From Flavobacterium sp. (GTDB lineage: Bacteria > Bacteroidota > Bacteroidia > Flavobacteriales > Flavobacteriaceae): DNA of 64,000 nt. Of this stretch, positions 26,098 to 35,406 are shown piece by piece. The stretch is from NCBI GenBank assembly GCA_023251135.1, contig JAHEZJ010000007.1:20488-84487 (forward strand), written 5' to 3'. The first letter of the stretch is position 1. Each line of letters starts with the position of its first letter. The notes under the pieces are model-generated. The model worked only from the letters and a program-made list of their open reading frames with translations. It ran no database searches and had not been told where the DNA came from. The translations under genes and the position numbers were made by a program.

Positions 26098-27057
26098 TTA
26101 GTCTTTTGCTGCAGGTTTTCCTTTTCGGGTCGTAATGATTACCACTCCCTTTTTTCCCTTTTCGCCATATTTTGAGGTGGCTTCAAGATCCTGAAGAACA
26201 GTAATTGTTTTGATTTCCTGTTTGTTTAAAGGAGCATACGGACTGGTTGGGTTCTTGCCAAATAAATCATCTTCAGAATAATATATTCCGTCAATAATGT
26301 ACAACGGGGCATCCAGTACAACAAGAGAATCTACATTTTCAGGCTGTAAATTCGGAAGCTCTGCCTGCATCATCTGATCCCTTTTGGCATCGTCCTTGTG
26401 CGAGATTGGATTTCCGTTCAAAACAATTAGAGGAGCACTTTTTTTGGCCATTGTTACCTGCTTTTCTGCATAAGCCATTTTAGCTGACTCTCGCTGCATC
26501 GATCCGGCGTAACCATAATTATTAGGAACGGCTTTGTCTTTTGCAATACTGCTTTCCTCTTCTTTATTTTTATAAGATTCGGATTGTACAGCTACCGGAG
26601 CAGCAATTTGATCTGCAACAGCTGGTGGAGCGGCTTCCGTGATTACAGCATTGTTGGGAGCAGATTGTATTTCCTGTAACGCTACTTTTTGCTGTTGTTT
26701 GATTTGCTGGTCTAAAATTTTTACCGCTTCTGCTTTCGGAACTATTATAGAATCTGAAGAAACAATTGCGTTCTCTTGTTTCAAAGCCGGCTGCTCTGTT
26801 TCGTTAACTACAACTTTTGGGGTTGCAAGAGGAGTTGTTTTATCTGATTTTAAAAATTGGGCTCCTAAAGAAATGAGTAATAAAAGAGAAGCTGCAATGG
26901 CAATTTTTTTCCATAACGAAATGGTTTTTTTATCCTCTTTTTTGTCCAGTTTGTCTTCTAGGCGCGACCAGACTTTTTCCATTCCCGGGAAATCTTTAGT
27001 TTCCGAGTTCTGTGCGGCCTCTTTAAATTTATCGAATACTTTATCTTGATTGTCCAT
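26098..27057 (-). CDS. Anti-sigma-factor-like membrane protein with C-terminal plug module
   Basis: 319 residues. The N-terminal cytoplasmic part (1-45, with WSRLEDKLDKKEDKK) and one membrane segment (about 47-64, IAIAASLLLLISLGAQFL) have the layout of Bacteroidota anti-sigma proteins, and it follows an ECF sigma gene by 2 bp. The outer part has a Gln/Ala/Val-rich linker, then LIVLNGNPI and a plug-like end: LYIIDGIYY, LNKQEIKTITVLQDLEA, TSKYGEKGKKGVVIITTRKG. I infer that it holds the sigma factor and senses envelope partners through the plug module. Confidence 0.8.
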   Translation of the reverse strand: MDNQDKVFDKFKEAAQNSETKDFPGMEKVWSRLEDKLDKKEDKKTISLWKKIAIAASLLLLISLGAQFLKSDKTTPLATPKVVVNETEQPALKQENAIVSSDSIIVPKAEAVKILDQQIKQQQKVALQEIQSAPNNAVITEAAPPAVADQIAAPVAVQSESYKNKEEESSIAKDKAVPNNYGYAGSMQRESAKMAYAEKQVTMAKKSAPLIVLNGNPISHKDDAKRDQMMQAELPNLQPENVDSLVVLDAPLYIIDGIYYSEDDLFGKNPTSPYAPLNKQEIKTITVLQDLEATSKYGEKGKKGVVIITTRKGKPAAKD

Positions 27058-27059
27058 GA

Positions 27060-27596
27060 CTATTTTGCTTTTTGGTAATACAATTTATTGACTAACTCCT
27101 TTAGTTTGGTTTTAGCGGCATTCAATTGTGATTTCGATGTGCCTTCAGAAATGTTCAGCATAGCGGCTATTTCTTTATGTCCGAAACCTTCAATAACAAA
27201 AAGGTTAAAAACCGTTTTACAGCCGTCCGGAATATGGTTTAGTAAATTGAGTAAATCTTCTTCTTCCAATGCGTTCACTTCCTCGGTAAAAGGTTGCGAA
27301 AGCAGTTTGACATCATCAAGGTACATATTGAAATTGGTGTTTTTCTTGATGGTTGCCAGACAATGGTTGACGGTAATTTTTCGCGCCCAGGCCTCAAAAG
27401 CCATAACTTCTTTAAGTTGCTCCAGCTTTGTAAATATGGTATAGAAAGCGTCAGCCATAGCTTCTTCTATTTCTTCTTCCTTCTTAAGGTATCGTTTGCA
27501 AACGCGATACAGTTTTGGAGCCATGTGCTCATACACCTGACGCTGGGCGTCACGATGCATTTTTTTGCAGTTGGAAATGAGAGTTTCGTTTATCAC
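27060..27596 (-). CDS. ECF-type RNA polymerase sigma factor
   Basis: 178 residues with the sigma2 region (about 15-80, YEHMAPKLYRVCKRYLKKEEEIEEAMADAF) and sigma4 region (about 115-170, FNLFVIEGFGHKEIAAMLNISEGTSKSQLNAAKTKL). No extra domains. It heads a minus-strand cluster: sigma, anti-sigma-like, VWA protein, free plug. Such a sigma factor normally directs RNA polymerase to its own operon plus a small regulon. Confidence 0.93.
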   Translation of the reverse strand: MINETLISNCKKMHRDAQRQVYEHMAPKLYRVCKRYLKKEEEIEEAMADAFYTIFTKLEQLKEVMAFEAWARKITVNHCLATIKKNTNFNMYLDDVKLLSQPFTEEVNALEEEDLLNLLNHIPDGCKTVFNLFVIEGFGHKEIAAMLNISEGTSKSQLNAAKTKLKELVNKLYYQKAK

Positions 27597-27745
27597 AATT
27601 GTTGTCTTTATACTAAAGAGGGCTTAAAAGATAAAAAGGTTGGGAGAGAAATGAAAAAAAGTTCAAAAAAGGCATTTATTTTTTTAATGTTTATTCGGTA
27701 GAGGGGGACTAACACATCTAAAGTACAATAAATTATCCACAAAGT

Positions 27746-27770
27746 TGTCATTCCGAGGAACGAGGAATCT
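27746..27770. repeat. Short relative of the TGTCATTTCGACG repeats
   Basis: GTCATTCCGAGGAACGAGGAA resembles the core of the units at 20963 and 21039 and lies beside the terminator at 27775-27819. A perfect DnaA box TTATCCACA (27733-27741) happens to be adjacent. Confidence 0.5.
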
Positions 27771-27773
27771 TCG

Positions 27774-27819
27774 TAAAAAAGAATTCCGCAGCGACATCAT
27801 GTGTTTCGCTGCGGAATTC
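27774..27819 (-). terminator. Intrinsic terminator of the prolyl oligopeptidase gene
   Basis: GAATTCCGCAGCG (27781-27793) pairs perfectly with CGCTGCGGAATTC (27807-27819). On the minus strand the stem is followed by a run of T, as expected for a terminator of the gene ending at 27873. Confidence 0.85.
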
Positions 27820-27872
27820 GTTGGTAGAGGCTTTAAATATAAAAAGCTATTTCTTATCGGAAATATTGGGAA

Positions 27873-30026
27873 TTATTTAATTTGAAATTTTGAATTACCA
27901 ACCTGCCACAATGCAAAAGCAAACATATCGGCAGCATCACCGTAGGTAATATTTAAATCGTTGGAGAAATGTCCGTTGGCATAATTGACATGCAATAAGA
28001 TTGGTTTGTCCGATCCATTGTCATTTTGTAAGACAGCGGCAAATTTTCCCGGTTCCCAAGGAGAAACTCTTGGGTCATTGATTCCGGTACGCAATAATAT
28101 TGCAGGATATTTTTCTCCTTTTCTAACTTTGCTCTGAGCATCCATTTCTAAGATATGTTTAACATCTTCTTCCTTTTTTAAAGAACCGATTTCAGGTATC
28201 TGATTAGGACCATTTGGGGTTGTTTCCATTCGTATGGCATTTGTGCAGCCAACCTCGATAAGCGCCACTCCAAAAAGATCAGGACGTTCTGTAACGGCTC
28301 TTCCAATCAATATGCCACCCATACTAACCCCGTTCCCGATAAGTTTATCAGCAGACGTGTATTTTTCTTTGATCAGGTATTCTGAACAGGCAATAAAATC
28401 TTTCCAGGTGTTTGGTTTTGTTGCTTTCATCCCACCTTTATGCCACTCATTACCTTTTTCACCACCACCTCGTACATGTGCGATGGCAATTATTGTGTTT
28501 TGTTCTAGCAATGCCATTAAGGAAGGGCCGATAAAGCGTGGAGTTCTGCTGATCCCATATGCACCATAACCCGAAATGTAACAAGGTGTAGAGCCATCCA
28601 TTTTTATGTTTTTAGGATATATAAGAGATAGCGGAACCATTACACCATCATGACTTGGTACCTCGATTTCTTTTACGGTATAGAGCTGCGAATAGTCAGG
28701 ATAGGCTTTACTGGATATAAATTGTTCAGCTTTAGTTAATTTTTCCGATACAGCATTATAATCATAATCTGCGGCAGGAGTAATCCAGCCAATATTGGTG
28801 AAGCTCATATTGTCATTCTCACGAGGGGATAGCGCAGAGCCACCATTAGAGCCTTTTGGTAAAGGAATCATTTTGGTTTGCAATGTTTTTGCGTTAATTT
28901 GGTATTTGTCCTGATTGATTCCGTCACTCAATGAATAATAAATAAAATTTTTAGATTGCTGCATTCTGCGAAGCACTTTGCTCGTTTCAGGAACCACAAT
29001 TGTCGCTTTACTAAAATCAGGATTTTTGATGTCTATAAAACCTATTTTGTAATTTGGGGCATTTTTATGAGACAGGAAAAAAACTTTATCACCAATTATA
29101 AGACTGGTAATTACTTCATCTTCAAATTTAATTAGTGGTTTCCAGTTTATTTTGGCCTTATTTATCTCTGAGAATGGGGCATAAAACGACAGTTCTTCAT
29201 TTTTTGTAGATCCTATACGAAGTATGACATAGGAATAATCGTCAGAGAAGGATGTTTCCGGAAACTGTTCCGAAAGAAGATTCAAATTAGGATTATTGTT
29301 TTTTGATGCCAGAATTTTGTCCGTTTCCGGATTGGTGCCAATAACATGAATCAAGGCTTTCATGTTTTTTAAGAATTCGTCGCTATTGCTATCACCACTG
29401 CTCATTTTTGTATAGGTTATAGCTTTGCTGTCCGGCGTAAATTCAAAATTAAATTCGCTCCAAACCGGGGTCAGTTTATCGGCAAGAAATGTTTTTGATT
29501 CGAGATCCATGATACGGAGTTCACAAACTTCGGAACCATTTTCGGCCAAAGTAATGGCTAATTTCTTTCTGTCAGGACTTATAACATATGCTGTAATTGT
29601 CGCTCCTTTTTTGAAGGTTTCGGGATCCAGCAATAAAATTTCGGCTCCATTGATTCCTTTTCTAAAGTACAATTTATCAATGCCTTCTTCCTTTTTGTTT
29701 TTGGTATAATAATAATTTTCGCCTAATTGCTTGACTTCTCCATAGCTGTCTCCGCCTAAAGACTGAATTTCTTTCATTCTGTTAAAAAGAGCATCACGTC
29801 CGGGAATCTTTTTAATAACAGTATTGGTGTAATCCCCCTGATCTTTGAACCATTTTTGAACCTCAGGATTCTTCATGTCTTCAAGCCAGCGGTATGAATC
29901 AGTTAGCTTAGTGCCAAAATAATCATCCACTACGGGATGCTCGGGAGTCGCCGGATATTGGTATTGTGCCTGTGTAATTTGACTTGTAACAAAAATTAGA
30001 AGAGCTAAAGTGGTTTTCCGGATCAT
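27873..30026 (-). CDS. Secreted prolyl oligopeptidase family serine peptidase (S9A)
   Basis: 717 residues: a signal peptide (1-20), a short N-terminal part (YPATPEHPVVDDYFGTKLTDSYRWLED, typical of POP), a beta-propeller (about 80-420) and a C-terminal alpha/beta hydrolase domain. The triad is Ser568 (GVSMGG), Asp651 (GINDPRVSP) and His686 (ANGHF). The ISGYGAYG block precedes it. It would cleave short peptides after proline in the periplasm. It is a single gene with its own terminator. Confidence 0.95.
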   Translation of the reverse strand: MIRKTTLALLIFVTSQITQAQYQYPATPEHPVVDDYFGTKLTDSYRWLEDMKNPEVQKWFKDQGDYTNTVIKKIPGRDALFNRMKEIQSLGGDSYGEVKQLGENYYYTKNKKEEGIDKLYFRKGINGAEILLLDPETFKKGATITAYVISPDRKKLAITLAENGSEVCELRIMDLESKTFLADKLTPVWSEFNFEFTPDSKAITYTKMSSGDSNSDEFLKNMKALIHVIGTNPETDKILASKNNNPNLNLLSEQFPETSFSDDYSYVILRIGSTKNEELSFYAPFSEINKAKINWKPLIKFEDEVITSLIIGDKVFFLSHKNAPNYKIGFIDIKNPDFSKATIVVPETSKVLRRMQQSKNFIYYSLSDGINQDKYQINAKTLQTKMIPLPKGSNGGSALSPRENDNMSFTNIGWITPAADYDYNAVSEKLTKAEQFISSKAYPDYSQLYTVKEIEVPSHDGVMVPLSLIYPKNIKMDGSTPCYISGYGAYGISRTPRFIGPSLMALLEQNTIIAIAHVRGGGEKGNEWHKGGMKATKPNTWKDFIACSEYLIKEKYTSADKLIGNGVSMGGILIGRAVTERPDLFGVALIEVGCTNAIRMETTPNGPNQIPEIGSLKKEEDVKHILEMDAQSKVRKGEKYPAILLRTGINDPRVSPWEPGKFAAVLQNDNGSDKPILLHVNYANGHFSNDLNITYGDAADMFAFALWQVGNSKFQIK

Positions 30027-30040
30027 TTTTTTATGGTAGT

Positions 30041-30880
30041 TTATAGTTTGTTTGGTAAAGTTAATTTATAAATCTTCGTTTCGAGAACTTCTGTGTCATT
30101 ATCCTCACAAAGTAAAAACTCGATGGTACTATTTGACTTTTGGTAGAATGTCAGACCTTCGAATTTATTGGTTGAGGTGATTTTTTGAGTGAAATCGATT
30201 TTCATAGTTTTAAGGTCGATTCTTCCTATGAAACTTCCGAGAATCGCACCGTCGTCATAGGTCGATTTGGTGTCTTCTGCGGTGGAAAGAAAATAGATTT
30301 TGTCTTCCACCAGTATAGCATCAGTAAAACTAGAGCGAACGCCTTTTATTTTTGGAAGCTTATAATTGGTTGCAACCAGCGCAAATTCTTCTCCCAGACT
30401 TTTGGCGTGAATCGTAAAAATGGTGTTTTTGTTAGAGATTCCGTTACCGCGATTGAACAGGTACCAGTTCTCACCATCGAAAATAGCACCTTCGAGATTA
30501 AAGTCTTCCGGTTTTATGTCGCCAAAACTCTGCATTAATGCGTATAAATCAACCAGATTGTTTTTCTGTAAAATGGTTTTGTTTTTAAGATCGAATGCAA
30601 TCATTTTGTTTCGGTTTTCGGTAGATCCGGAACCAAAAACATAAAGGGTATCGTTATGATGCGTCAAAGACTCAAAATCGGGTTTGAGATTTTTGGCAAT
30701 ATTTTGTGTTGGATTGTCAATTAACGGATGCTGGTTCAATTGCTGATCCTGCATATGGTATTCGTATAAAAAACCGCTGTTATCGCCAATAATATAAAGT
30801 GAATTGTTGTTGAAAAATAATCCTGATGCCGACCCGATTCCGATGATTTGAAATAATATTTCTAAGGTGAATTTTTCCAT
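30041..30880 (-). CDS. Hypothetical beta-propeller-like protein
   Basis: 279 residues without a signal peptide. The sequence shows recurring strand patterns (ASGLFFNNNSLYIIGDNSGFLYEY, DTLYVFGSGS, GENWYLFNRGNG, DKIYFLSTAED, EFLLCEDND) spaced 45-55 residues apart, which suggests a propeller of about six blades. The motif KPDFESLTHHNDTLYVFGSG looks like that of a conserved Bacteroidota family (possibly DUF6929). Catalytic residues are not obvious. It begins 11 bp before the POP signal and may share its transcript. Confidence 0.75.
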   Translation of the reverse strand: MEKFTLEILFQIIGIGSASGLFFNNNSLYIIGDNSGFLYEYHMQDQQLNQHPLIDNPTQNIAKNLKPDFESLTHHNDTLYVFGSGSTENRNKMIAFDLKNKTILQKNNLVDLYALMQSFGDIKPEDFNLEGAIFDGENWYLFNRGNGISNKNTIFTIHAKSLGEEFALVATNYKLPKIKGVRSSFTDAILVEDKIYFLSTAEDTKSTYDDGAILGSFIGRIDLKTMKIDFTQKITSTNKFEGLTFYQKSNSTIEFLLCEDNDTEVLETKIYKLTLPNKL

Positions 30881-30988
30881 GAATGTTGTTTTGTAAATAA
30901 AATTGCTGACTCCGAAAGTATTACAAGGAACAGCAGGAATATGCTTTGTAAAAATAGTATATTTACTATTACGAAAAAACTCATAAAT

Positions 30989-31870
30989 ATGAAATCAATA
31001 GATCCAAATGATTTTAAAGTCACAGATAAAATAAAATTGTCAAAGATTCCTACTTTGCTCGATCTTGATGCAGACAGTGAGGAGAAAGAAGCAAAACTCG
31101 ATAAAGTTCAGGCTAAATTGAGTAAACAACAGGATGCCATGTATGCGCATAACCGGTACGGTGTTTTGATTTGTTTGCAGGGAATGGATACTTCCGGAAA
31201 GGACAGTCTGATCAGGGAGGTTTTTAAAGAGTTCAATCCGCGTGGCGTGGTGGTGCATAGTTTTAAAACGCCTACTTCGGCAGAGTTGGAACACGATTAT
31301 TTGTGGAGACATTATATGGCTTTACCCGAAAAAGGGAAATATGCGATTTTTAACCGTACCCATTATGAGAATATTTTGGTTACCCGTGTGCATCCTGAGT
31401 TTATACTGAATGAAAATTTACCCGGAATTGAAACGGTACAAGATATTCCGAAGGATTTTTGGAAAGACAGAATTGAACAAATCAATAATTTTGAAAAGCA
31501 TATCACGCAAAACGGAACTATTGTACTGAAGTTTTATCTCCATTTGAGTAAAGAGGAACAACGTAAACGTTTACTGCGAAGACTGGAAGAAGAAAAACAC
31601 AATTGGAAATTCTCGCCGGGTGATTTAAAAGAACGTGCACATTGGGAGGAATATCAGCATTATTATGAAGAAGCGATAAACAAAACTTCGACAAAAAATG
31701 CTCCGTGGTACGTAATTCCGGCCGATGATAAAGAAATGGCACGATACATTGTCGCCAAAACCATTTGGGAAGAAATGCAGAAGCATACCGACATTAAAGA
31801 GCCTGAGTTACCGGAGAGTATAAAGGTTAATATTAAAATGTATAAAGAGCAATTAGAAAACGAGTCTTAA
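30989..31870 (+). CDS. Polyphosphate kinase 2 family protein
   Basis: PPK2 enzymes transfer phosphate between polyphosphate and nucleoside di- or monophosphates. The 293-residue protein has Walker A GMDTSGKDS (65-73), FNRTHYENILVTRVHPE as the Walker B/lid entrance (from 121), and a lid helix rich in Arg (RKRLLRRLEEEKHNWKF). The FNRTHYE form points to the class that phosphorylates AMP or ADP. I start at the ATG at 30989; the in-frame start at 30941 lies within likely promoter DNA. Confidence 0.92.
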   Translation: MKSIDPNDFKVTDKIKLSKIPTLLDLDADSEEKEAKLDKVQAKLSKQQDAMYAHNRYGVLICLQGMDTSGKDSLIREVFKEFNPRGVVVHSFKTPTSAELEHDYLWRHYMALPEKGKYAIFNRTHYENILVTRVHPEFILNENLPGIETVQDIPKDFWKDRIEQINNFEKHITQNGTIVLKFYLHLSKEEQRKRLLRRLEEEKHNWKFSPGDLKERAHWEEYQHYYEEAINKTSTKNAPWYVIPADDKEMARYIVAKTIWEEMQKHTDIKEPELPESIKVNIKMYKEQLENES

Positions 31871-31888
31871 AATAAGGCTCTTTTTTTT
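31862..31888 (+). terminator. Intrinsic terminator of the PPK2 gene
   Basis: GAGTCTTA and TAAGGCTC form an 8-bp stem (one G-U) that overlaps the last codons, followed by eight T residues. Confidence 0.8.
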
Positions 31889-32065
31889 GCGCTAATGTTA
31901 CTGTAAGTTTATGAGTGTTTTGTAGTACTAAATTAATGTTAACATTTTTTTGCATTATAACATTTTTTCAATGAACTGTTGTTTTTTTGATAATATCTAA
32001 ATCATTTTAAGTTAAAGAGCAGGAGGTTACTTTGTAAAAAAAATAGAAACCAACTTTTTAACTAC

Positions 32066-33517
32066 ATGAAAAGAATTATTTTACCCCTAATTATGTTAGG
32101 TTCGTTGCTTACATCTTGTAATAACGATTCTAAAGACGAAGCAGAAACAACAAGTGTTGTACTGAAGGATCAATCTGTAACACCAAGTTTAATAAAAGCT
32201 CAGGCAGGATTTGAAAGTTTGAAAATTTACTCTCTTTTTAGTTCAGATGATGTTTTTGCAGATAGTCCTAATTTTGTTTTTGGAGGTTCTGCTGATGGTT
32301 CAGGTCTATTGAAAAATACAGACGGAACTTTTACTTTTTTAGTAAACAACGAAGACAATTTTGCGGTTTCGAGAATTACTTTAGACAAAACATTCAAACC
32401 GACAAAAGGAGAATATTTGTTAAACTCTAGTGGAGGAACCTGGAGATTGTGCGGAGCTACTATGGCTACTCAGGCTGAACACGGTTTTGGACCACTTTAT
32501 TTAACTTGTGGAGAGTCTGGAGAAGAGTCTCGTACACATGCTTTAGATCCGTACGCTAGTGCAGGAGGAGCATCAGTATCTAAAGAATTAGCAGGATTTG
32601 GACGTTTAAGCGCCGAGAATGCTTTACCATTACGTTCTTCTGCTTACAAAGGAAAAACAGTTGTAGTAATTGGTGATGACGACTCAGGAACTTACGGAGG
32701 TCAGGTTTTTATGTATGTATCAAACACTGTTGGTGATTTAGCCGGAGGATCTTTGTACATGCTTAAGAGAAATGACAGCAACCAAAGAGAGAAAGACATG
32801 GAAGTAGACAAAACATATCCTGTTTCTTTTGTGAAAATTGACAATCATACTACTTTAACAGGAGCTCAAATCAATGCCTCTGTAAATACTTTGAAAGCGA
32901 TCAAATTTGGTCGTGTAGAAGATTTAGATTACCGCAAAGGAGGTAACAATGCCGACCGTGAATTGTACTTTAACGTAACAGGACAAGACATTACCGGAAC
33001 AAATGCTGATGGTTCAAGAACAAAATACGGTAGAGTTTACAGATTAAATCTTGATGCTGCCGATCCGTTAAAAGGAACTTTAGAACTAGTTTTGGATGGT
33101 GACGTGCGCAGTGGAAAAGCTGGGAAATTTCAAAACCCGGATAACATTTGTGTAACTTCTAACTACGTTTACGTTCAGGAAGATGCAAACGGATACGGTG
33201 ACGAAACACACGATGCTTACATCTACCAATACAATATCGCTACAAAAGAGCTAAAAGTGGTACTGGAATTAGACCACCGTCGTACTCAAGCTGATGCTTC
33301 GAAATACAACGTAGGGAAACTATCTAAATTCGGAGACTGGGAATACGGTGCTATGATCGATGTATCAGATCAGTTGGGTATTCCGGATACTTTTATGTTA
33401 AGCATACAGCCTCATACCTGGACTGGTGATAAATATAAAGGAGTTGACGGAGGAACAAATCGTCCGAACGAGCAACAAGCAAGTCAAATCGTAGTCATTA
33501 AAGGTTTAGCGAGATAA
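32066..33517 (+). CDS. PhoX-like (DUF839) lipoprotein
   Basis: 483 residues. The N-terminus MKRIILPLIMLGSLLTSC is a lipoprotein signal with Cys18. The body looks like the PhoX/DUF839 propeller: TWRLCGATM, TLTCGESGEE-like YLTCGESGEE, GRVEDLDYRKGG, ELYFNVTG, and FQNPDNICVTSNYVYVQEDANG, the PhoX-type SPDN block. PhoX enzymes are Ca/Fe-dependent phosphatases. Whether the metal ligands are complete cannot be settled by eye, so activity is inference. The partner peroxidase gene follows 96 bp downstream after a hairpin. Confidence 0.78.
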   Translation: MKRIILPLIMLGSLLTSCNNDSKDEAETTSVVLKDQSVTPSLIKAQAGFESLKIYSLFSSDDVFADSPNFVFGGSADGSGLLKNTDGTFTFLVNNEDNFAVSRITLDKTFKPTKGEYLLNSSGGTWRLCGATMATQAEHGFGPLYLTCGESGEESRTHALDPYASAGGASVSKELAGFGRLSAENALPLRSSAYKGKTVVVIGDDDSGTYGGQVFMYVSNTVGDLAGGSLYMLKRNDSNQREKDMEVDKTYPVSFVKIDNHTTLTGAQINASVNTLKAIKFGRVEDLDYRKGGNNADRELYFNVTGQDITGTNADGSRTKYGRVYRLNLDAADPLKGTLELVLDGDVRSGKAGKFQNPDNICVTSNYVYVQEDANGYGDETHDAYIYQYNIATKELKVVLELDHRRTQADASKYNVGKLSKFGDWEYGAMIDVSDQLGIPDTFMLSIQPHTWTGDKYKGVDGGTNRPNEQQASQIVVIKGLAR

Positions 33518-33544
33518 ATTTTTAAAGCATTACCAAACAGTCAT

Positions 33545-33580
33545 CCACTACTTCAATTTGAGGTAGTGGTTTCTGTTTTT
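33545..33580 (+). terminator. Hairpin between the PhoX-like and peroxidase genes
   Basis: CCACTACTTCAA and TTGAGGTAGTGG form a 12-bp stem (one G-T) followed by TTTCTGTTTTT. It may reduce transcription into the peroxidase gene. Confidence 0.75.
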
Positions 33581-33613
33581 CTGAATATTCCCCCTTTTAA
33601 TTTATAATACAAG

Positions 33614-35386
33614 ATGAAAAAAATTTACGGTTTGTTTTTTCTGCTGGTGTTTATTGCCTGCCAGAAAAAGGACAAACATCAGGAAGTAAACGAACTGTTT
33701 CAGTCCGATATTACTTTACTGATTGAAAAAGTAGCCAAACTGAAATATTCCGTACAGTCGGATTCTACCGAAGCACAAATTCAGCGACAATTTCTCGAAG
33801 CACATCAAAGCTATAAAAAGGTCGAAATGATAAGTGAGTATTATTCGCCAGCCGTTTCCAAAGCAATAAATGGTCCTGCCATACCGGAGTTTGAGGAAAA
33901 TGATAAAGTAACGGTTCCGCCGGAGGGATTTCAGGTTATTGAGGAATTGGTTTTTCCGAAGTACAGTAAAGAGAGCAAAAAAGAACTGTTGCAGGAATTG
34001 GGCGTCCTGTCGGCTAATTTGGTTCGTCTGGAGAAAGTTTCCAGTTCCAATCAATTAACAGACGCGCATGTTTTTGATGCGATGCGACTGGAAGTATACC
34101 GAATTGTTACCTTAGGAATTACAGGATTTGATTCGCCTGTTGTGCTGAATTCACTTCCCGAAGCTTTGGTCGCTTTAGAAACCATCGAAAAATATTATCA
34201 GGTTTATGTGGAGAATAATGCGGTTTCCAATTCAGGTCAGGTACTTGGAATATTAAAGAAAGGGCAGCAGTATTTAAAAACAAATACCAACTTTAATGCT
34301 TTTGACCGTGCTTATTTTATCAAAGAAATTGCCAATCCGCTAAACAAAGGATTGTTTCAAACGCGATCTGAATTGGGTATTTCGCTCATGAAAGAGCAAA
34401 GAGGCTTAAAAGTAACGGCACAAACCTTATTCGACCCAGAGGCATTTGATCCCGAAGCTTTTTCGGGTTTCCCGGATTATAAAACAACGCCGGAGAAAAT
34501 TGCTTTAGGAAAAAAATTGTTCAACGATCCTGTTTTATCGGGTAACAACACCCGTTCCTGCGCCTCGTGCCATCATGCCGATAAAGCTTTTACAGATGGT
34601 TTGGAAACCGCGGTTTCATTAGACGGAAAATCACTGCTTCAGCGCAATACGCCCACACTGAACAATATCGCTTTTCAGCGCGTGTTTTTTGCAGATTCAA
34701 GAGTCAGTTATCTCGAAGATCAGGCAGTGGCCGTCATTAAAAATGAAAACGAAATGCATGGTTCTCTCGAGAAATCTGCTTTAGTACTTCAGAAGGATGC
34801 GAACTATGTGAGAGACTTCAAAAAAGCTTTTCCAAAAGGAACAATAAACGAATTTGAGATCAAAAATGCTTTGGCTTCTTATATTCGTTCGCTGAGTCAA
34901 TACGATTCGAAGTTTGATGGGTATATGCAAAACAAAGCGTCTTTTACAGCAGATGAAAAAGCAGGTTTTAACGTGTTTGCGGGGAAGGGCAAATGTGCAA
35001 CCTGTCACTTTATTCCGCTTACCAACGGAACCGTTCCTCCTAATTTTGACCGATCGGAAAGTGAAATATTGGGCGTTCCGAATAAAAGTAAAAAACTAGA
35101 CGGAGATCTGGGGAAATTTGTGATCACTCAGGCTGCCATTCATAAACATTCGTTTAAAACACCAACCATTCGAAATATAACACTTACCGCTCCCTACATG
35201 CACAATGGCGTTTACAAGACACTGGAAGAGGTAGTTGACTTTTATAATGACGGAGGAGGCTTAGGTTTAGGATTTGATGTTCCGAATCAAACTTTACCTG
35301 AAGACAAATTAAACTTATCCGACTTGGAGAAAAAACAGCTTATCGCCTTTATGAGAACGCTGACCGATAAAAAGTATTTGAAATAA
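33614..35386 (+). CDS. Imelysin-like / diheme cytochrome c peroxidase fusion lipoprotein
   Basis: 590 residues, well above the usual 330-360 of bacterial cytochrome c peroxidases. A lipoprotein signal ends at Cys16. Residues about 25-265 form an all-helical domain whose LEAHQSYKKVEMISEYYSP resembles imelysin domains. The MauG/CcpA part starts at about 285 with heme sites CASCH (316-320) and CATCH (461-465), the loop between them, and MHNGVYKTLEEVVDFYNDGGG near the end. It would work in the periplasm, oxidising a substrate or removing peroxide. The imelysin link hints at iron or metal uptake. Confidence 0.88.
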   Translation: MKKIYGLFFLLVFIACQKKDKHQEVNELFQSDITLLIEKVAKLKYSVQSDSTEAQIQRQFLEAHQSYKKVEMISEYYSPAVSKAINGPAIPEFEENDKVTVPPEGFQVIEELVFPKYSKESKKELLQELGVLSANLVRLEKVSSSNQLTDAHVFDAMRLEVYRIVTLGITGFDSPVVLNSLPEALVALETIEKYYQVYVENNAVSNSGQVLGILKKGQQYLKTNTNFNAFDRAYFIKEIANPLNKGLFQTRSELGISLMKEQRGLKVTAQTLFDPEAFDPEAFSGFPDYKTTPEKIALGKKLFNDPVLSGNNTRSCASCHHADKAFTDGLETAVSLDGKSLLQRNTPTLNNIAFQRVFFADSRVSYLEDQAVAVIKNENEMHGSLEKSALVLQKDANYVRDFKKAFPKGTINEFEIKNALASYIRSLSQYDSKFDGYMQNKASFTADEKAGFNVFAGKGKCATCHFIPLTNGTVPPNFDRSESEILGVPNKSKKLDGDLGKFVITQAAIHKHSFKTPTIRNITLTAPYMHNGVYKTLEEVVDFYNDGGGLGLGFDVPNQTLPEDKLNLSDLEKKQLIAFMRTLTDKKYLK

Positions 35387-35406
35387 TAAAGTGCTTTTTT
35401 CAATTC

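Noticed and set aside
27733-27741. Perfect DnaA box TTATCCACA; possible oriC
   Set aside because: It is a single box, far from dnaA, between a sigma factor gene and a peptidase gene, with no further boxes or AT-rich unwinding region pattern that I can see.
32021-32026. AGGAGG as a ribosome binding site for the PhoX-like gene
   Set aside because: It is 40 bp upstream of the ATG, much too far, and genes in this window generally lack Shine-Dalgarno sequences.
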